In this document: piece after piece, positions 34,346-42,885 of the stretch
How positions within the stretch are numbered: position 1 is the stretch's first letter
Layout of the letters: each line of letters starts with the position of its first letter
NCBI RefSeq assembly: GCF_003781945.1
Contig: NZ_RJJW01000001.1
Coordinates: forward strand, 95,142-159,141
From: Halorubrum sp. CSM-61
GTDB lineage: Archaea; Halobacteriota; Halobacteria; Halobacteriales; Haloferacaceae
DNA: 64,000 nucleotides
Direction of reading: 5' to 3'
The notes under the pieces: generated by a model
Databases searched by the model: none
Told to the model about the DNA's origin: nothing
Seen by the model: only the letters and a program-made list of their open reading frames with translations
Program-made: the position numbers and the translations under genes

Positions 34346-35350
34346 ATGGACGACAGATCCGTGCGGACCTCTCGGCGATCGGTGTTGGCTTCGGCGGGCG
34401 CGGCGCTCGCGGCGACGGCCGGCTGTCTCGGGTCGAGCGACGGCGGCGAAGAGCCGGCGGCGTACACGACGCCCGCGGCCGCCGAGTTCGACGGCGTCGT
34501 CGACGGCCAGTGGCTCGAATCGAACCTCGACGACGTGCACCTGCTCGACGCCCGCGACGAGGAGGCGTTCGGCGAGAGCCGGATCCCCGGCGCGTACCAC
34601 TTCCCGGACTCGGAGATGCTGGACACCTACGCCGAGGAGACCGCGGACGGGTTCCAGGTCTCTCCCGAGGCGATCGCGTGGACGCTCTCGGAGGCGGGGA
34701 TCGAGCCCGACGACGACGTGGTGGTGTACGGCGCGGAGGCGAACCTCTGGGAGACGTACGCGGTCTACACGCTCAACGCGCTCGGCCACGAGGGGCAGGT
34801 GAGCCTGCTCGACGGCGGGTTCACCGTCTGGGACGCCGCCGGCGGCGAGACCGTCTCGGAGGAGCCCGAGACGCAGGAGGCCACCTACGAGCCCGATCTG
34901 AACCTCGACGTGGTCGCGACCCGGGAGTTCGTCGCCGACAACGTCGACGAGGACGGCGCCGCGGTCCCGATCCTCGACATGCGCTCGCCCGAGGAGTACT
35001 GGGGCGTCGACGAGCGCGGCGACCTCGACCGGTTCGGCCACGTAACCGGCGCGACCAACCTCAACTTCGTCCAGAGCGTCGACGACGAGGCCGGGCGGCT
35101 CCGCTCGCCCGAGGAGCTGGAGACGCTGTGGATCGACGACGCCGGCCTCTCGGCCGACGAGACGACGATCGCTTACTGTCAGACCGCGATCCGAGCGTCG
35201 GTCGGCTGGTTCGTCCTCGATCAGCTCGGCTTCGAGGACGTCCGCAACTACGAGGGGAGCTGGGCCGACTGGGGCGGCCTCTCGGAGGAGGGCGGCTACT
35301 ACTACACCACCGGTGAGGACACGGGGACGATCGTCGACACCTTCGCGTAG
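34346..35350 (+). CDS. Secreted sulfurtransferase lipoprotein, tandem rhodanese domains
   Basis: A 334-residue protein. Residues 1-27 are a Tat signal (SRRSVLASAG) ending in a lipobox ATAGC, so it is anchored outside the membrane. Two rhodanese domains follow: the first has LLDARDEEAFGESRIPGAYHF; the second has ILDMRSPEEYWG and the active-site loop TIAYCQTAIRASVGWFV with the persulfide Cys. The arrangement is that of thiosulfate/3-mercaptopyruvate sulfurtransferases. A TTATC element lies 29 nt upstream. The extracellular location is unusual but known in haloarchaea. Confidence 0.87.
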   Translation: MDDRSVRTSRRSVLASAGAALAATAGCLGSSDGGEEPAAYTTPAAAEFDGVVDGQWLESNLDDVHLLDARDEEAFGESRIPGAYHFPDSEMLDTYAEETADGFQVSPEAIAWTLSEAGIEPDDDVVVYGAEANLWETYAVYTLNALGHEGQVSLLDGGFTVWDAAGGETVSEEPETQEATYEPDLNLDVVATREFVADNVDEDGAAVPILDMRSPEEYWGVDERGDLDRFGHVTGATNLNFVQSVDDEAGRLRSPEELETLWIDDAGLSADETTIAYCQTAIRASVGWFVLDQLGFEDVRNYEGSWADWGGLSEEGGYYYTTGEDTGTIVDTFA

Positions 35351-35555
35351 GGGATTTCGCCGGGGTATTACCGCCCGTTTTCGGCCGTGATCGCGACCAC
35401 GGCCGGTGCCATCGACCGGTAGTCGATCGAAACGCACTCTGTTCTTTTCCACGTTCATGAGTGGGTGACGTATTCGAATTTAAGATATTCACGTACCTGA
35501 GAATATAAGTAGCCAACCTTGGTTTTTTCATAGCCTGATACTCAATAATAATGAA

Positions 35556-36893
35556 ATGGCTGCGTATGAAGTCGGGTTGCTTATCATCGGCGTCGCGATC
35601 CTGGGGACGGCCATTCTGCCGCGGCTGCTCGAACACCGCCCGCTGTCGTTTCCGATCATCTACGTCGGGTTCGGACTCCTCCTGTTCGGGGTTATTCCCG
35701 GGACGCCGTCCATCGATCCGATCGGGAGTTCCCATCTAACCGAACGGCTCACCGAACTCGTCGTGATCATCTCGCTTATGGGGGCCGGGCTGAAGATCGA
35801 CCGCCCGTTTTCCGTCAAGGGATGGTCCGCGGCGTGGCGGCTGCTCGTCATCGCACTCCCTCTCACGGCCGGGGTGATGGCGGTCCTGGCGTGGGGGGTC
35901 CTCGGCCTGTTGCCGGCCACGGCCATCCTGCTCGGCGCCGTGATCGCGCCGACCGATCCGGTGCTCGCGTCGGACGTCGCGGCGAACGCGCCGCTGACGG
36001 AACTCGAAACGGAGCAGGGCCCGACGCAGCGGGAGGGGACGGTCCGGTTTTCGCTCACCGCCGAGGCCGGCTTCAACGACGGGTTGGCGTTTCCGCTCAC
36101 GAACTTGGCCATCGCGGCGGCCGGGGCGGCGCTCGTGGAGGGAGCGTCTCGGGCCTGGCTGATCGACTGGTTCCTCGTCGACGTCCTCTACAAGATCGCG
36201 GCGGGGGCCGTCCTCGGCTACGTGATCGGCGAGATCACGGGGCGATTTCTGTTCCGGCTGCCCGCGACCGAGAGCGTCGCCGAGATCATAGGAGACGGTC
36301 AGGAGGTGATGGCAGGAGTCGAGGCGCTGGCCGTGACGCTGATCGCGTACGGCGTGACCGAGCTGCTGGGAGGGTACGGCTTCATCGCCGTGTTCGTGGG
36401 GGCGCTGACGCTCAGGCACTTCGAGTGGAAACACGACTACTACGTGGAGCTTCACGACTTCGCCGTCGTCGCCGAACGGCTCCTCATGGCGACGGTTCTC
36501 GTGCTGTTCGGGGGCGCTATCGCCGGGGGACTGTTAGGGCCCTTAACGTGGATCGAAGCGCTGGTCGGGGTGGTCTTTCTCCTGGTAGTTCGACCGGTGG
36601 CCGGGATCCTCAGCTTTGTCGGGACGGCCGCTTCTTGGCCCGAGCGAGCCGTGATCGGGTTCTTCGGCATTCGCGGGATCGGCTCGTTTTACTACCTCTC
36701 TCACGCCTTGGCGGAGTCGTCGTTTCGGGAGATCGAGCTCCTCGTCGCGGCGGACCAGCTCTGGGCCCTCGTCGGATTCATCGTCCTGCTGTCGATCGTC
36801 CTGCACGGAATGAGTGCGAGTCCAGCCATGAACGCCCTCAACCGATGGCAGCAGCGTCAGGAGAGCGAGGAGAGACCGCCTCCCGATCGATAA
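35556..36893 (+). CDS. Cation/proton antiporter (NhaP/CPA type)
   Basis: A 445-residue protein with about 12 membrane helices. Transport-site motifs are GAVIAPTDPVLASDVAANAP and EAGFNDGLAFPLTNLA, the paired Asp elements of CPA antiporters; FFGIRGIGSFYYLSHALAE is near the end. It exchanges Na+ (or K+) for H+ across the membrane. TTTTTTCATAG at 35523-35533 is a likely promoter. The stop codon (36891-36893) lies inside the terminal inverted repeat of repeat copy B, so the natural C-terminus may have been replaced by the element. Confidence 0.87.
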   Translation: MAAYEVGLLIIGVAILGTAILPRLLEHRPLSFPIIYVGFGLLLFGVIPGTPSIDPIGSSHLTERLTELVVIISLMGAGLKIDRPFSVKGWSAAWRLLVIALPLTAGVMAVLAWGVLGLLPATAILLGAVIAPTDPVLASDVAANAPLTELETEQGPTQREGTVRFSLTAEAGFNDGLAFPLTNLAIAAAGAALVEGASRAWLIDWFLVDVLYKIAAGAVLGYVIGEITGRFLFRLPATESVAEIIGDGQEVMAGVEALAVTLIAYGVTELLGGYGFIAVFVGALTLRHFEWKHDYYVELHDFAVVAERLLMATVLVLFGGAIAGGLLGPLTWIEALVGVVFLLVVRPVAGILSFVGTAASWPERAVIGFFGIRGIGSFYYLSHALAESSFREIELLVAADQLWALVGFIVLLSIVLHGMSASPAMNALNRWQQRQESEERPPPDR

Positions 36894-37424
36894 CGGGAGT
36901 GGGTATTGCAGATCGGTGGCGGCGAAACAGTATTTAAACGAGCTACGAGCGACAGCGACGATCGCTTATAAATGACGTGCAGTGGCGTCGCCGGCGGCAG
37001 AGCCGCCGGCTGCAAGAGGCGCGTTGCGCCTCCCTGCGTGCCTCCGAGGCCGCTTCGCGGCCGAGGTGCACGCGCGAGGGAGTCGCTGGCGCTGCTGCGC
37101 CAGCGACAGGGCGAGAGCGAAGCTCTCGCTAGCAACCGGACGTAGTCCGGTGACGAGGCTGGGGAGGTGTGAGGCTGCGGTGCTGAGCGGTCGGGTGGGA
37201 CTCAAAGGGGCAGCCGCTGTGGACGGCGCAGGCGACGCGAGCACCGCAACGAGGGAGCAACGCGACCGAGTGAGGAGCGCGGCGAGCGTGCGCCGCCCTC
37301 ACGGCTGGGGCTTTGCAGGTCTTCACCGCAATACCGTCGATCACTTATAAACAGCCGCCAGCAACACCACTCGATCGCTTATAAACAACCACTCCACCAT
37401 ATCGATATATCCACTCCCGCTATC
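36889..37424 (+). repeat. Copy B of the structured element: longest copy, six-hairpin array, mosaic stem
   Basis: A 536-nt element with terminal inverted repeats GATAACGGGAGTGGGTAT (36889-36906) and ATATCCACTCCCGCTATC (37407-37424). Perfect hairpins in order: 36990-37010, 37016-37032, 37048-37062, 37083-37106, 37111-37129, 37135-37151, each with a 3-4 nt loop. The long stem arms (37212-37230 and 37289-37306) do not match each other: the left resembles copy C and the right resembles copy D. TTATAAA boxes occur at about 36966-36972, 37345-37351 and 37379-37385. No protein is supported. It fills the 36894-37455 gap. Confidence 0.88.
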
Positions 37425-37455
37425 CCTCACCACGGTTCTCGTATCGGTTCGCGAC

Positions 37456-38493
37456 TCAGATCCCGTACGCAACCCGCTCGCCGGTGTCGAGGCCGTTCGC
37501 GAGCGCGGCGTGGAGCCGCCCCTCGCCGGCGACCCAGTCGCCGAGGAGGTACAGCCCCTCGCGACGCGCGGAGTCGACGGGGCCGCGATCGACGCCCCCC
37601 TCGGGTTGGGCGTACCGCCACCCCTGGTGGTCGGTCCAGACCGGGTCCGCGAGGCGGTCGTCGCCGACGACTTCGGCGGCGTGGTCCGCCAGCGCCGCGA
37701 CGTTCTCGGCCGGGTCCGCGTCGTAGCGCTCGACCGACCACTCGTGGTTCGCCTGCACGACGAGCAGGCTCTCGACGTCCGGGACGTGGCCGGGCTTGCA
37801 CTCCTCGCGGGAGACCCACCCGACCGCGTGCTCCTTGTCGGTGTTGACGAGGCCGTAGTAGGGCACGTCGAGCGAGAAGGGGTAGCGTAACACCGCGGTC
37901 CAGACCGTCCGATACGCCACGTCGCCGACCGCGTCGACGAGCGCCTCGCGGACCGGCGAGTCCCACTCCGCGTCTCGGAGGAGCGCCGCGGTCTGGGGCG
38001 CCGGCGGGTTCAACAGGAGGGCGTCGAACGGCCCCCGCGTCTCCCCGTCGGCGTCGTCGACCTCCCACCGGTCGCCGACCCGACGGACCGCCTCGATCCG
38101 CGTCCGGCGGTGGACCGTCGCGTCGGTCCGCCCGAACAGCCGCTTCGCGATCTGCGTGAGCCCCCGCCGGTAGCTCCACTTGTGCTCGTCCGCGTCGCGG
38201 CCGGGCGAGACCTCGCCGTCGGCGTCGAAGACGTGGATCGGCTCGGTCACGTCCACGAGCCCCTCGTCGTCGAGCGTCTCCGTGATCAGCTCGACGACGC
38301 GCTCGTGGTCGGCCTTCAGGTAGTTCGCGCCGTAGTCGTACGTCAGCTCGCCGCGGCGGCGGGTCGCCGCGCGGCCGCAGAGCCCGCCGGACTTCTCGAA
38401 GACCGTCACGTCCGCGTCCGGGACCGCGCCGTCGACGGCGAACGCCGCGGCCGCCGCCCCCGCGCCCGCGCCGACGATACCGATGTGTGTCAC
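37456..38493 (-). CDS. NAD(P)/FAD-dependent amine-oxidase-like protein (renalase-type)
   Basis: A 345-residue flavoprotein. The dinucleotide motif IGIVGAGAGAAAAAFAVDGA is at 4-23. FEKSGGLCGRAATRR lies near 35-47 and YDYGANYLKAD near 52-62, as in renalase/FAD oxidoreductases. The C-terminus has GLYLLGDWVAGEGRLHAALANG, the usual FAD-closing motif. The start is GTG at 38493, supported by ATTAAG at 38517-38522, 27 nt upstream. Substrate unknown. Confidence 0.83.
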   Translation of the reverse strand: MTHIGIVGAGAGAAAAAFAVDGAVPDADVTVFEKSGGLCGRAATRRRGELTYDYGANYLKADHERVVELITETLDDEGLVDVTEPIHVFDADGEVSPGRDADEHKWSYRRGLTQIAKRLFGRTDATVHRRTRIEAVRRVGDRWEVDDADGETRGPFDALLLNPPAPQTAALLRDAEWDSPVREALVDAVGDVAYRTVWTAVLRYPFSLDVPYYGLVNTDKEHAVGWVSREECKPGHVPDVESLLVVQANHEWSVERYDADPAENVAALADHAAEVVGDDRLADPVWTDHQGWRYAQPEGGVDRGPVDSARREGLYLLGDWVAGEGRLHAALANGLDTGERVAYGI

Positions 38494-38568
38494 GGTCGAA
38501 GGCAGGGGACGGAGTCACTTAATCGGTCGCTCGGAACCGGGGTCGATCAGTCTCGGGGCCGGTCAGTC

Positions 38569-39129
38569 TCAGGCGTCGTCGGGACCGACGACCATCACGG
38601 GCGCCGAGGCGCCGCGCTGGACCCGGACCGGGACCGGCTCGGGGTGGACGAGCCGGTCGAGTCCCGTCCGGCGCGCGGAGCCGACGACGATCAGGTCCGC
38701 GTCGTGCGCGTCGGCGAAGTCGAGCACCTGCTCGTAGGGGGTGCCGTAGCGGAACCGCTTCTCCACGTCGACCCCGGCGTCCGCCCCGCGCTCCGCGGCG
38801 TCTTCGACGAGTCGCTCGCCGGTGCGCTCGCGCCGCTCGACGACCACGTCCCACCCCTCGGTGTCGTCGACGACGTACAGCGCGTCGACGGCCGCGCCTT
38901 GGGCCGCCGCGAGGTCGATCCCCGTCTCGACCGCGGCCCGGCCAGCGTCGTCGTCGCGGGTGACCACGAGGACGCGCTCGAAGCGGCCGGCGGCGGGCGA
39001 TTCGGCGGCGGCTGACTCGAGGACAGGTGATTCGGCAGCGGGCGACTCGGCGACGGTCGATTCGGGGACGGACGAGTCGGCGGCGGACGATTCGTGGGTC
39101 GTGTCGGCGGTGTCTCGGTCGGCGGACAT
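38569..39129 (-). CDS. Universal stress protein with pentapeptide-repeat N-terminus
   Basis: A 186-residue protein. Residues 1-45 are a Ser/Glu/Pro/Ala tail made of imperfect AESPA pentapeptides. The Usp domain runs from RVLVVTRDDDAGRAAVETGI to VMVVGPDDA with LIVVGSARRTGLDRLVHPEPV. The full G-2x-G-9x-G(S/T) ATP loop is not clear. ATG at 39129 was chosen; a GTG at 39189 would add 20 residues and is possible. It lies beside the flavoprotein gene on the same strand. Confidence 0.8.
   Translation of the reverse strand: MSADRDTADTTHESSAADSSVPESTVAESPAAESPVLESAAAESPAAGRFERVLVVTRDDDAGRAAVETGIDLAAAQGAAVDALYVVDDTEGWDVVVERRERTGERLVEDAAERGADAGVDVEKRFRYGTPYEQVLDFADAHDADLIVVGSARRTGLDRLVHPEPVPVRVQRGASAPVMVVGPDDA
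38997..39101. repeat. Seven imperfect 15-bp tandem repeats in the stress-protein N-terminus
   Basis: Units such as GCGATTCGGCGGCGG, GTGATTCGGCAGCGG and GCGACTCGGCGACGG follow each other at period 15. They encode AESPA-like pentapeptides on the minus strand. In-frame expansion or contraction would change only the length of a disordered tail. Confidence 0.8.
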
Positions 39130-39506
39130 GAGTTCGTGCTCTCGGCGCCCCGGGTCCGGGACGCCGACGTTCTTGGTTTCACGTTGCACGGGACGCCTCT
39201 TAACGATTTTCGACAGGATAGACGATTATCATTATTCATCCGCAGATACGATCGATCCGTCAAGATTCGGGAGCGATAGATCGGCAAACGATTTCTTCCG
39301 AAACGATGTAGTGAACTATCGTGATAGTGCCTTTCGTCGACGGGGGGGACCCGTTCGGATCCCTGATGAGGGGGCAAGAACCTCCCCGACGGCGCGTTTT
39401 ATTCCCGCGTGCCGACAGCGTCGGAACACGAACCGCCGGTCCGGGGGACGGGCCGGCCTCGCACTCATGACTCACGACACGACCCGACGCGCGACGGACG
39501 GTGAGG
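39130..39506. other. Intergenic region between divergent stress and MFS genes
   Basis: 377 nt with no convincing gene. It is AT-rich at 39205-39320 (GACGATTATCATTATTCATC). A T-rich box TTTTATT at 39397-39403 may drive the MFS gene with a leader of about 80 nt. A 15-codon reading starting at ATG 39468 overlaps the MFS start out of frame; I do not call it a gene. Confidence 0.4.
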
Positions 39507-40829
39507 ATGGCTGACGACGGCGACGGCGTCGATTACGCCGGCCGGGCCGCCGAGATCCTCGGCTTCTCGCGCTGGTGGCAGATCGTCGCCGCGGCGGGGA
39601 TGATGGCGGCGGTGAGCCCCTATCAGTACGTCTGGTCGTCGATCGAACAGCCGCTGGCCGAGAGCCTCGACATCGCCCTGCCGGCGCTCGGCGCGGTGTT
39701 CTCCTTCTACGTCGTCTTCCAGTCGCTCTCGCAGTTCCCGGCCGGGAAGTGGCGCGACAGCCGCGGGCCGGGCGCGCTCACGTTCCTCGCCGCCCTGCTC
39801 GCCGGCGGGGGGTACGTCGGGCTCGCCTACGCGACGGCGCTCTGGCAGCTGTACCTGCTGTACTCGCTGGGCGCGATCGGCGTGGGGATCGTGTATACGG
39901 TCGCGGTCAACACCGCGGTCAAGTGGTTCCCCGACCGGACGGGGCTCACCACCGGGGTCGGGACGATGGCGTTCGCGGGCGGGAGCGCGCTCGTGGTCCC
40001 GTACGTTCGCGCGAACGCCACCGTCGCCGCCTACAGCGACGTGCTCCGGAACGTCGGGCTCGGCATCCTCGTCGTGACGCTCGTCGGCGCGTTCCTCCTC
40101 CGGGACCCGCCCGACGACTGGCTCGGGTTAGACGACGGGGAGGGGGCGGAAAGCGACGACGAAAAGGGCGAGGACCGAAGCGACGACCTCGCCGCGTCGC
40201 TCCGCGGTCGCGCGTACACGACCCGCGAGATGCTCTCGACGTGGCAGTTCTGGCTGCTGTACGCGATGTTCGTCGCGGCCGCCGCCGCCGACCTCGTCGT
40301 CATCGCGAACGTGGTCCGGTTCGCGGAGCAGTTCGGGCTGGCGGCGGTCGTCGCGACCGCGTCGGCGACCCTCCTCCCCGTCGCCGCCGGCGTCTCGCGG
40401 ATGATCCTGGGCGAGGCCTCGGACCGCTTCGACCGCAAGCGGGTGATGGCCGTCTCCTTCGTCTTAGCCGGACTCTTCCGCCTCGCGCTCATCGCGGCGG
40501 GCTCGTCGGGGTCCGGAGTCGCGTTCGTCGCGCTCGTGTTGGGCGCGATGTTCTTCTCCTCGCCGCTGTACGTCTACTTCCCCTCGCTCTTGGCCGACTA
40601 CTACGGGGCGCGGAACTCCTCGGGCAACTACGCGGTCCTCTACACCGCCAAGGTCGGCGGCGGGGTCTTCGCCGGCACCGTGACCGGCTACCTCGTCGCG
40701 ACCGCCGGCTGGGTCCCGACGTTCGCGCTCGGCGGTGGGCTCGCGATCGCCGCGGGGCTGGCGGCACTCCTGCTCCGACCGCCGATCGGGTCGGGGCTGG
40801 AAGCGGACGCGGCTGCCGCGGGCGAGTAG
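39507..40829 (+). CDS. MFS transporter, OFA (oxalate/formate antiporter-like) family
   Basis: A 440-residue carrier with twelve predicted helices in two halves joined by an acidic loop (EGAESDDEKGEDRSDDLAA) at about 213-230. Hallmarks are FQSLSQFPAGKWRDSRGPGALT (motif A region) and GIGVGIVYTVAVNTAVKWFPDRTGLTTG, strongly OFA-like. The family moves small carboxylates in exchange; the true substrate is unknown. ATG at 39507 was preferred to GTG at 39501. Confidence 0.82.
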   Translation: MADDGDGVDYAGRAAEILGFSRWWQIVAAAGMMAAVSPYQYVWSSIEQPLAESLDIALPALGAVFSFYVVFQSLSQFPAGKWRDSRGPGALTFLAALLAGGGYVGLAYATALWQLYLLYSLGAIGVGIVYTVAVNTAVKWFPDRTGLTTGVGTMAFAGGSALVVPYVRANATVAAYSDVLRNVGLGILVVTLVGAFLLRDPPDDWLGLDDGEGAESDDEKGEDRSDDLAASLRGRAYTTREMLSTWQFWLLYAMFVAAAAADLVVIANVVRFAEQFGLAAVVATASATLLPVAAGVSRMILGEASDRFDRKRVMAVSFVLAGLFRLALIAAGSSGSGVAFVALVLGAMFFSSPLYVYFPSLLADYYGARNSSGNYAVLYTAKVGGGVFAGTVTGYLVATAGWVPTFALGGGLAIAAGLAALLLRPPIGSGLEADAAAAGE

Positions 40830-40890
40830 GCTGCGACCCGTCGGTTCGGGCGCCCGAGTCGATCGCCGAACCGCTCGCGCTCTCGGTCGC

Positions 40891-41754
40891 CTACGCCTCG
40901 GCCATCGCGCGTTCGATCCGTCGCTTCAGGTCGTCGAGCCGGTCGCCGACGGCGCCGACCGTCGCCAGTACCGGGTACGTCGCATCGAGGCGCTGGTAGA
41001 GGTACGAGGGAACGTCGACGTCGCCGTCGATCGCGAGGTCGCGCTCGTGGGACGCGAGCTCTCGCTGGCGGCGCGCGGCGATCCGGTCGCAGTCGTCGAT
41101 CAGGGCCTCGGTCCGGGCGCGGTACGCGTCGAGCGTCCCGAACCCGTCCTTCGAGAACTCCGTCCGCGCGGTCGACGCGACCTCGCTCCGGATCGGCGCG
41201 AGCCGGGACGCGGCCCGGTCGACCGACTCCGCCTCCGACTCGACGGTCCGGACGAACCGTTCGCGCTCCTCGATCGCGGTCTCTGCCGCGTCGATCAGGG
41301 ACCGCTTGCACTCGGCGTGGAACCGCGAGCACCGAGTGAGCGCGTACGCGAGCTCGGGGCCGAACTCCTCCGCCACGCTCCGCTCGTAGGTGTCGTCGTA
41401 CTCGACCTCGTAGTGGGGGACGGACATCACCGTCTCGCGGTACGCGTCCCGCACCGCGACGAGTCCGGAGCCGGCCGGCGGCCCCGAGGCGGCGGTTCCG
41501 GCGTGCCCGGCGGGTCCGGCGGGTCCGATCCCCCCGGATCCGCCGGTGGCCCCGATCGGTCCGCGACCGCCCGCGACGGTCCCCGCCCCGCCGTCGGTTC
41601 GGATCGGTTCCGACGGGACGGACGCGACGCGTCCGCGGAAGGTGCGGAGCGCCTCGCGCTCGTCGGCGACGCGCCGGCGCTCGATCCGGACCGCCTCCCC
41701 CGCGTCGTCCAGCAGCTCCGGGCGCCCGTCCGCCGGATCGGTCGTCGTTGCCAT
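40891..41754 (-). CDS. DUF7260-like helical protein with Gly-rich collagen-like insert
   Basis: A 287-residue soluble protein. The N-terminal helix region has ERRRVADEREALRTFRGRVAS. Then a Gly-X-Y style stretch (GPIGATGGSGGIGPAGPAG) runs over about residues 68-98. The helical body follows, with AVRDAYRETVMSVPHYEVEYDDTY and long charged helices to the end. This fits the haloarchaeal DUF7260 group; function unknown. It is convergent with the MFS gene. TTATAAG/GTTTACG boxes lie 27-36 nt upstream. Confidence 0.65.
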   Translation of the reverse strand: MATTTDPADGRPELLDDAGEAVRIERRRVADEREALRTFRGRVASVPSEPIRTDGGAGTVAGGRGPIGATGGSGGIGPAGPAGHAGTAASGPPAGSGLVAVRDAYRETVMSVPHYEVEYDDTYERSVAEEFGPELAYALTRCSRFHAECKRSLIDAAETAIEERERFVRTVESEAESVDRAASRLAPIRSEVASTARTEFSKDGFGTLDAYRARTEALIDDCDRIAARRQRELASHERDLAIDGDVDVPSYLYQRLDATYPVLATVGAVGDRLDDLKRRIERAMAEA

Positions 41755-41907
41755 ACCGCATCGGTCGCGCACGGGGCTCGTAAACGCTTATAATAGAGGT
41801 ACCGGACGCGCGGGACCGGTATTGTGGGCTCAATAGGGGTCCGGAGACGCGTCGGGGTCGCGTCCGACGGGAAACGCACATCCGTGCGCCGACCCTCCGA
41901 TCGGGTA

Positions 41908-42657
41908 ATGGAGGTCGCGTTGATCACGATCGGCGACGAACTGCTCGCGGGCGACACGGTGAACACGAACGCCAACTGGCTCGCCGCGGAGCTGAGCGAC
42001 CGCGGCGTCGCCGTGAAGCGGATCCTCTCCGTGCCCGACGACCGGGCGGTCATCGCGGAGCGGGTCCGGAGCTACGCCGACGCGTTCGACGCCGTGATCG
42101 TCACCGGCGGGCTCGGCGGGACCCCCGACGACGTGACGATGGAGGCGGTCGCCGACGCGTTCGACCGCGAGCTGGCCCCGACCGACCTGACGCGCGAGGC
42201 GGTCGAGCGACGGCTGGCCGAGGTCCGCGAGCGGCTCCCCGACAGCGACGTCGACGTGGACGTCGAGGCCGAGGCGTCGATCCCGACCGGGAGCCGCCCG
42301 CTGCTGAACGATCCCGGGCTCGCGCCGGGGTGCGTGATCGAGGGCGTCTACGTCATGCCGGGAATCCCCGAGGAGTTGAAGGCGATGTTCGGGTCGGTCG
42401 CCGACGAGTTCGCGGGCGACCGGCGGTCGCGGTTCCTCTACACCGTCGAGCCCGAGTCGGACATCGTCCCCGCGCTGGAGACGGCGGGCGAGCGCTTCGA
42501 CGTCGCCGTCGGCTGTTACCCCGACCGCGAGGCGGAGCACAACCGGCTGAAGGTGACCGGGACCGACGGAGGCGCGCTCGACGAGGCGACCGCGTGGCTG
42601 CTGGCGAACGTCGACGCCAGCGAGACGCCGGTGCGGCGCGACTGGGACGGGGAGTGA
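41908..42657 (+). CDS. Molybdopterin-binding domain protein, CinA-like
   Basis: A 249-residue protein. The start MEVALITIGDELLAGDTVNTN is the canonical opening of CinA/MoaB-type domains, followed by DAVIVTGGLGGTPDDVTMEAV and IEGVYVMPGIPEELKAMF. It corresponds to the N-terminal (COG1058) half of CinA only; the nicotinamide-nucleotide amidase half is absent, as in most archaeal versions. Activity is uncertain (pyrophosphatase on ADP-ribose-like nucleotides in some CinA proteins). It is monocistronic. Confidence 0.82.
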   Translation: MEVALITIGDELLAGDTVNTNANWLAAELSDRGVAVKRILSVPDDRAVIAERVRSYADAFDAVIVTGGLGGTPDDVTMEAVADAFDRELAPTDLTREAVERRLAEVRERLPDSDVDVDVEAEASIPTGSRPLLNDPGLAPGCVIEGVYVMPGIPEELKAMFGSVADEFAGDRRSRFLYTVEPESDIVPALETAGERFDVAVGCYPDREAEHNRLKVTGTDGGALDEATAWLLANVDASETPVRRDWDGE

Positions 42658-42885
42658 CGGGCGATTTCGGTTCGGGGCTTTCCGCTCCCGGCGGCGCTGC
42701 GTCGACGCCGGCCGTCCCGGGACTCGTCGTGCCGACGGCACACGCCGCGCTCGTCGCTCTCGGGGACGATCCGAACGTGTGGGACGGATTCTGGACGTTC
42801 TGCCCGGAACTTGTCGACCGGATCGACCGTCAGATCCCGACCGCGCTTTGACACCGTCGGCGAGGGGTCCCGGTTTTTCCCCGCC

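Noticed and set aside
36982-37350. Open reading through repeat copy B (about 120 codons), with similar readings in copies A, C and D
   Set aside because: The reading runs through hairpins and stems that vary by compensatory change. The encoded peptide is not conserved between copies, and composition is dictated by pairing rather than codons.
39468-39514. Fifteen-codon leader peptide overlapping the MFS start
   Set aside because: A single short reading with no conserved features. It may be chance, and there is no evidence for attenuation.
42658-42885. Possible small gene between the CinA-like and AGE genes
   Set aside because: The open frame has no start with a promoter and continues from another gene's alternative frame. 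The peptide shows no recognisable pattern.
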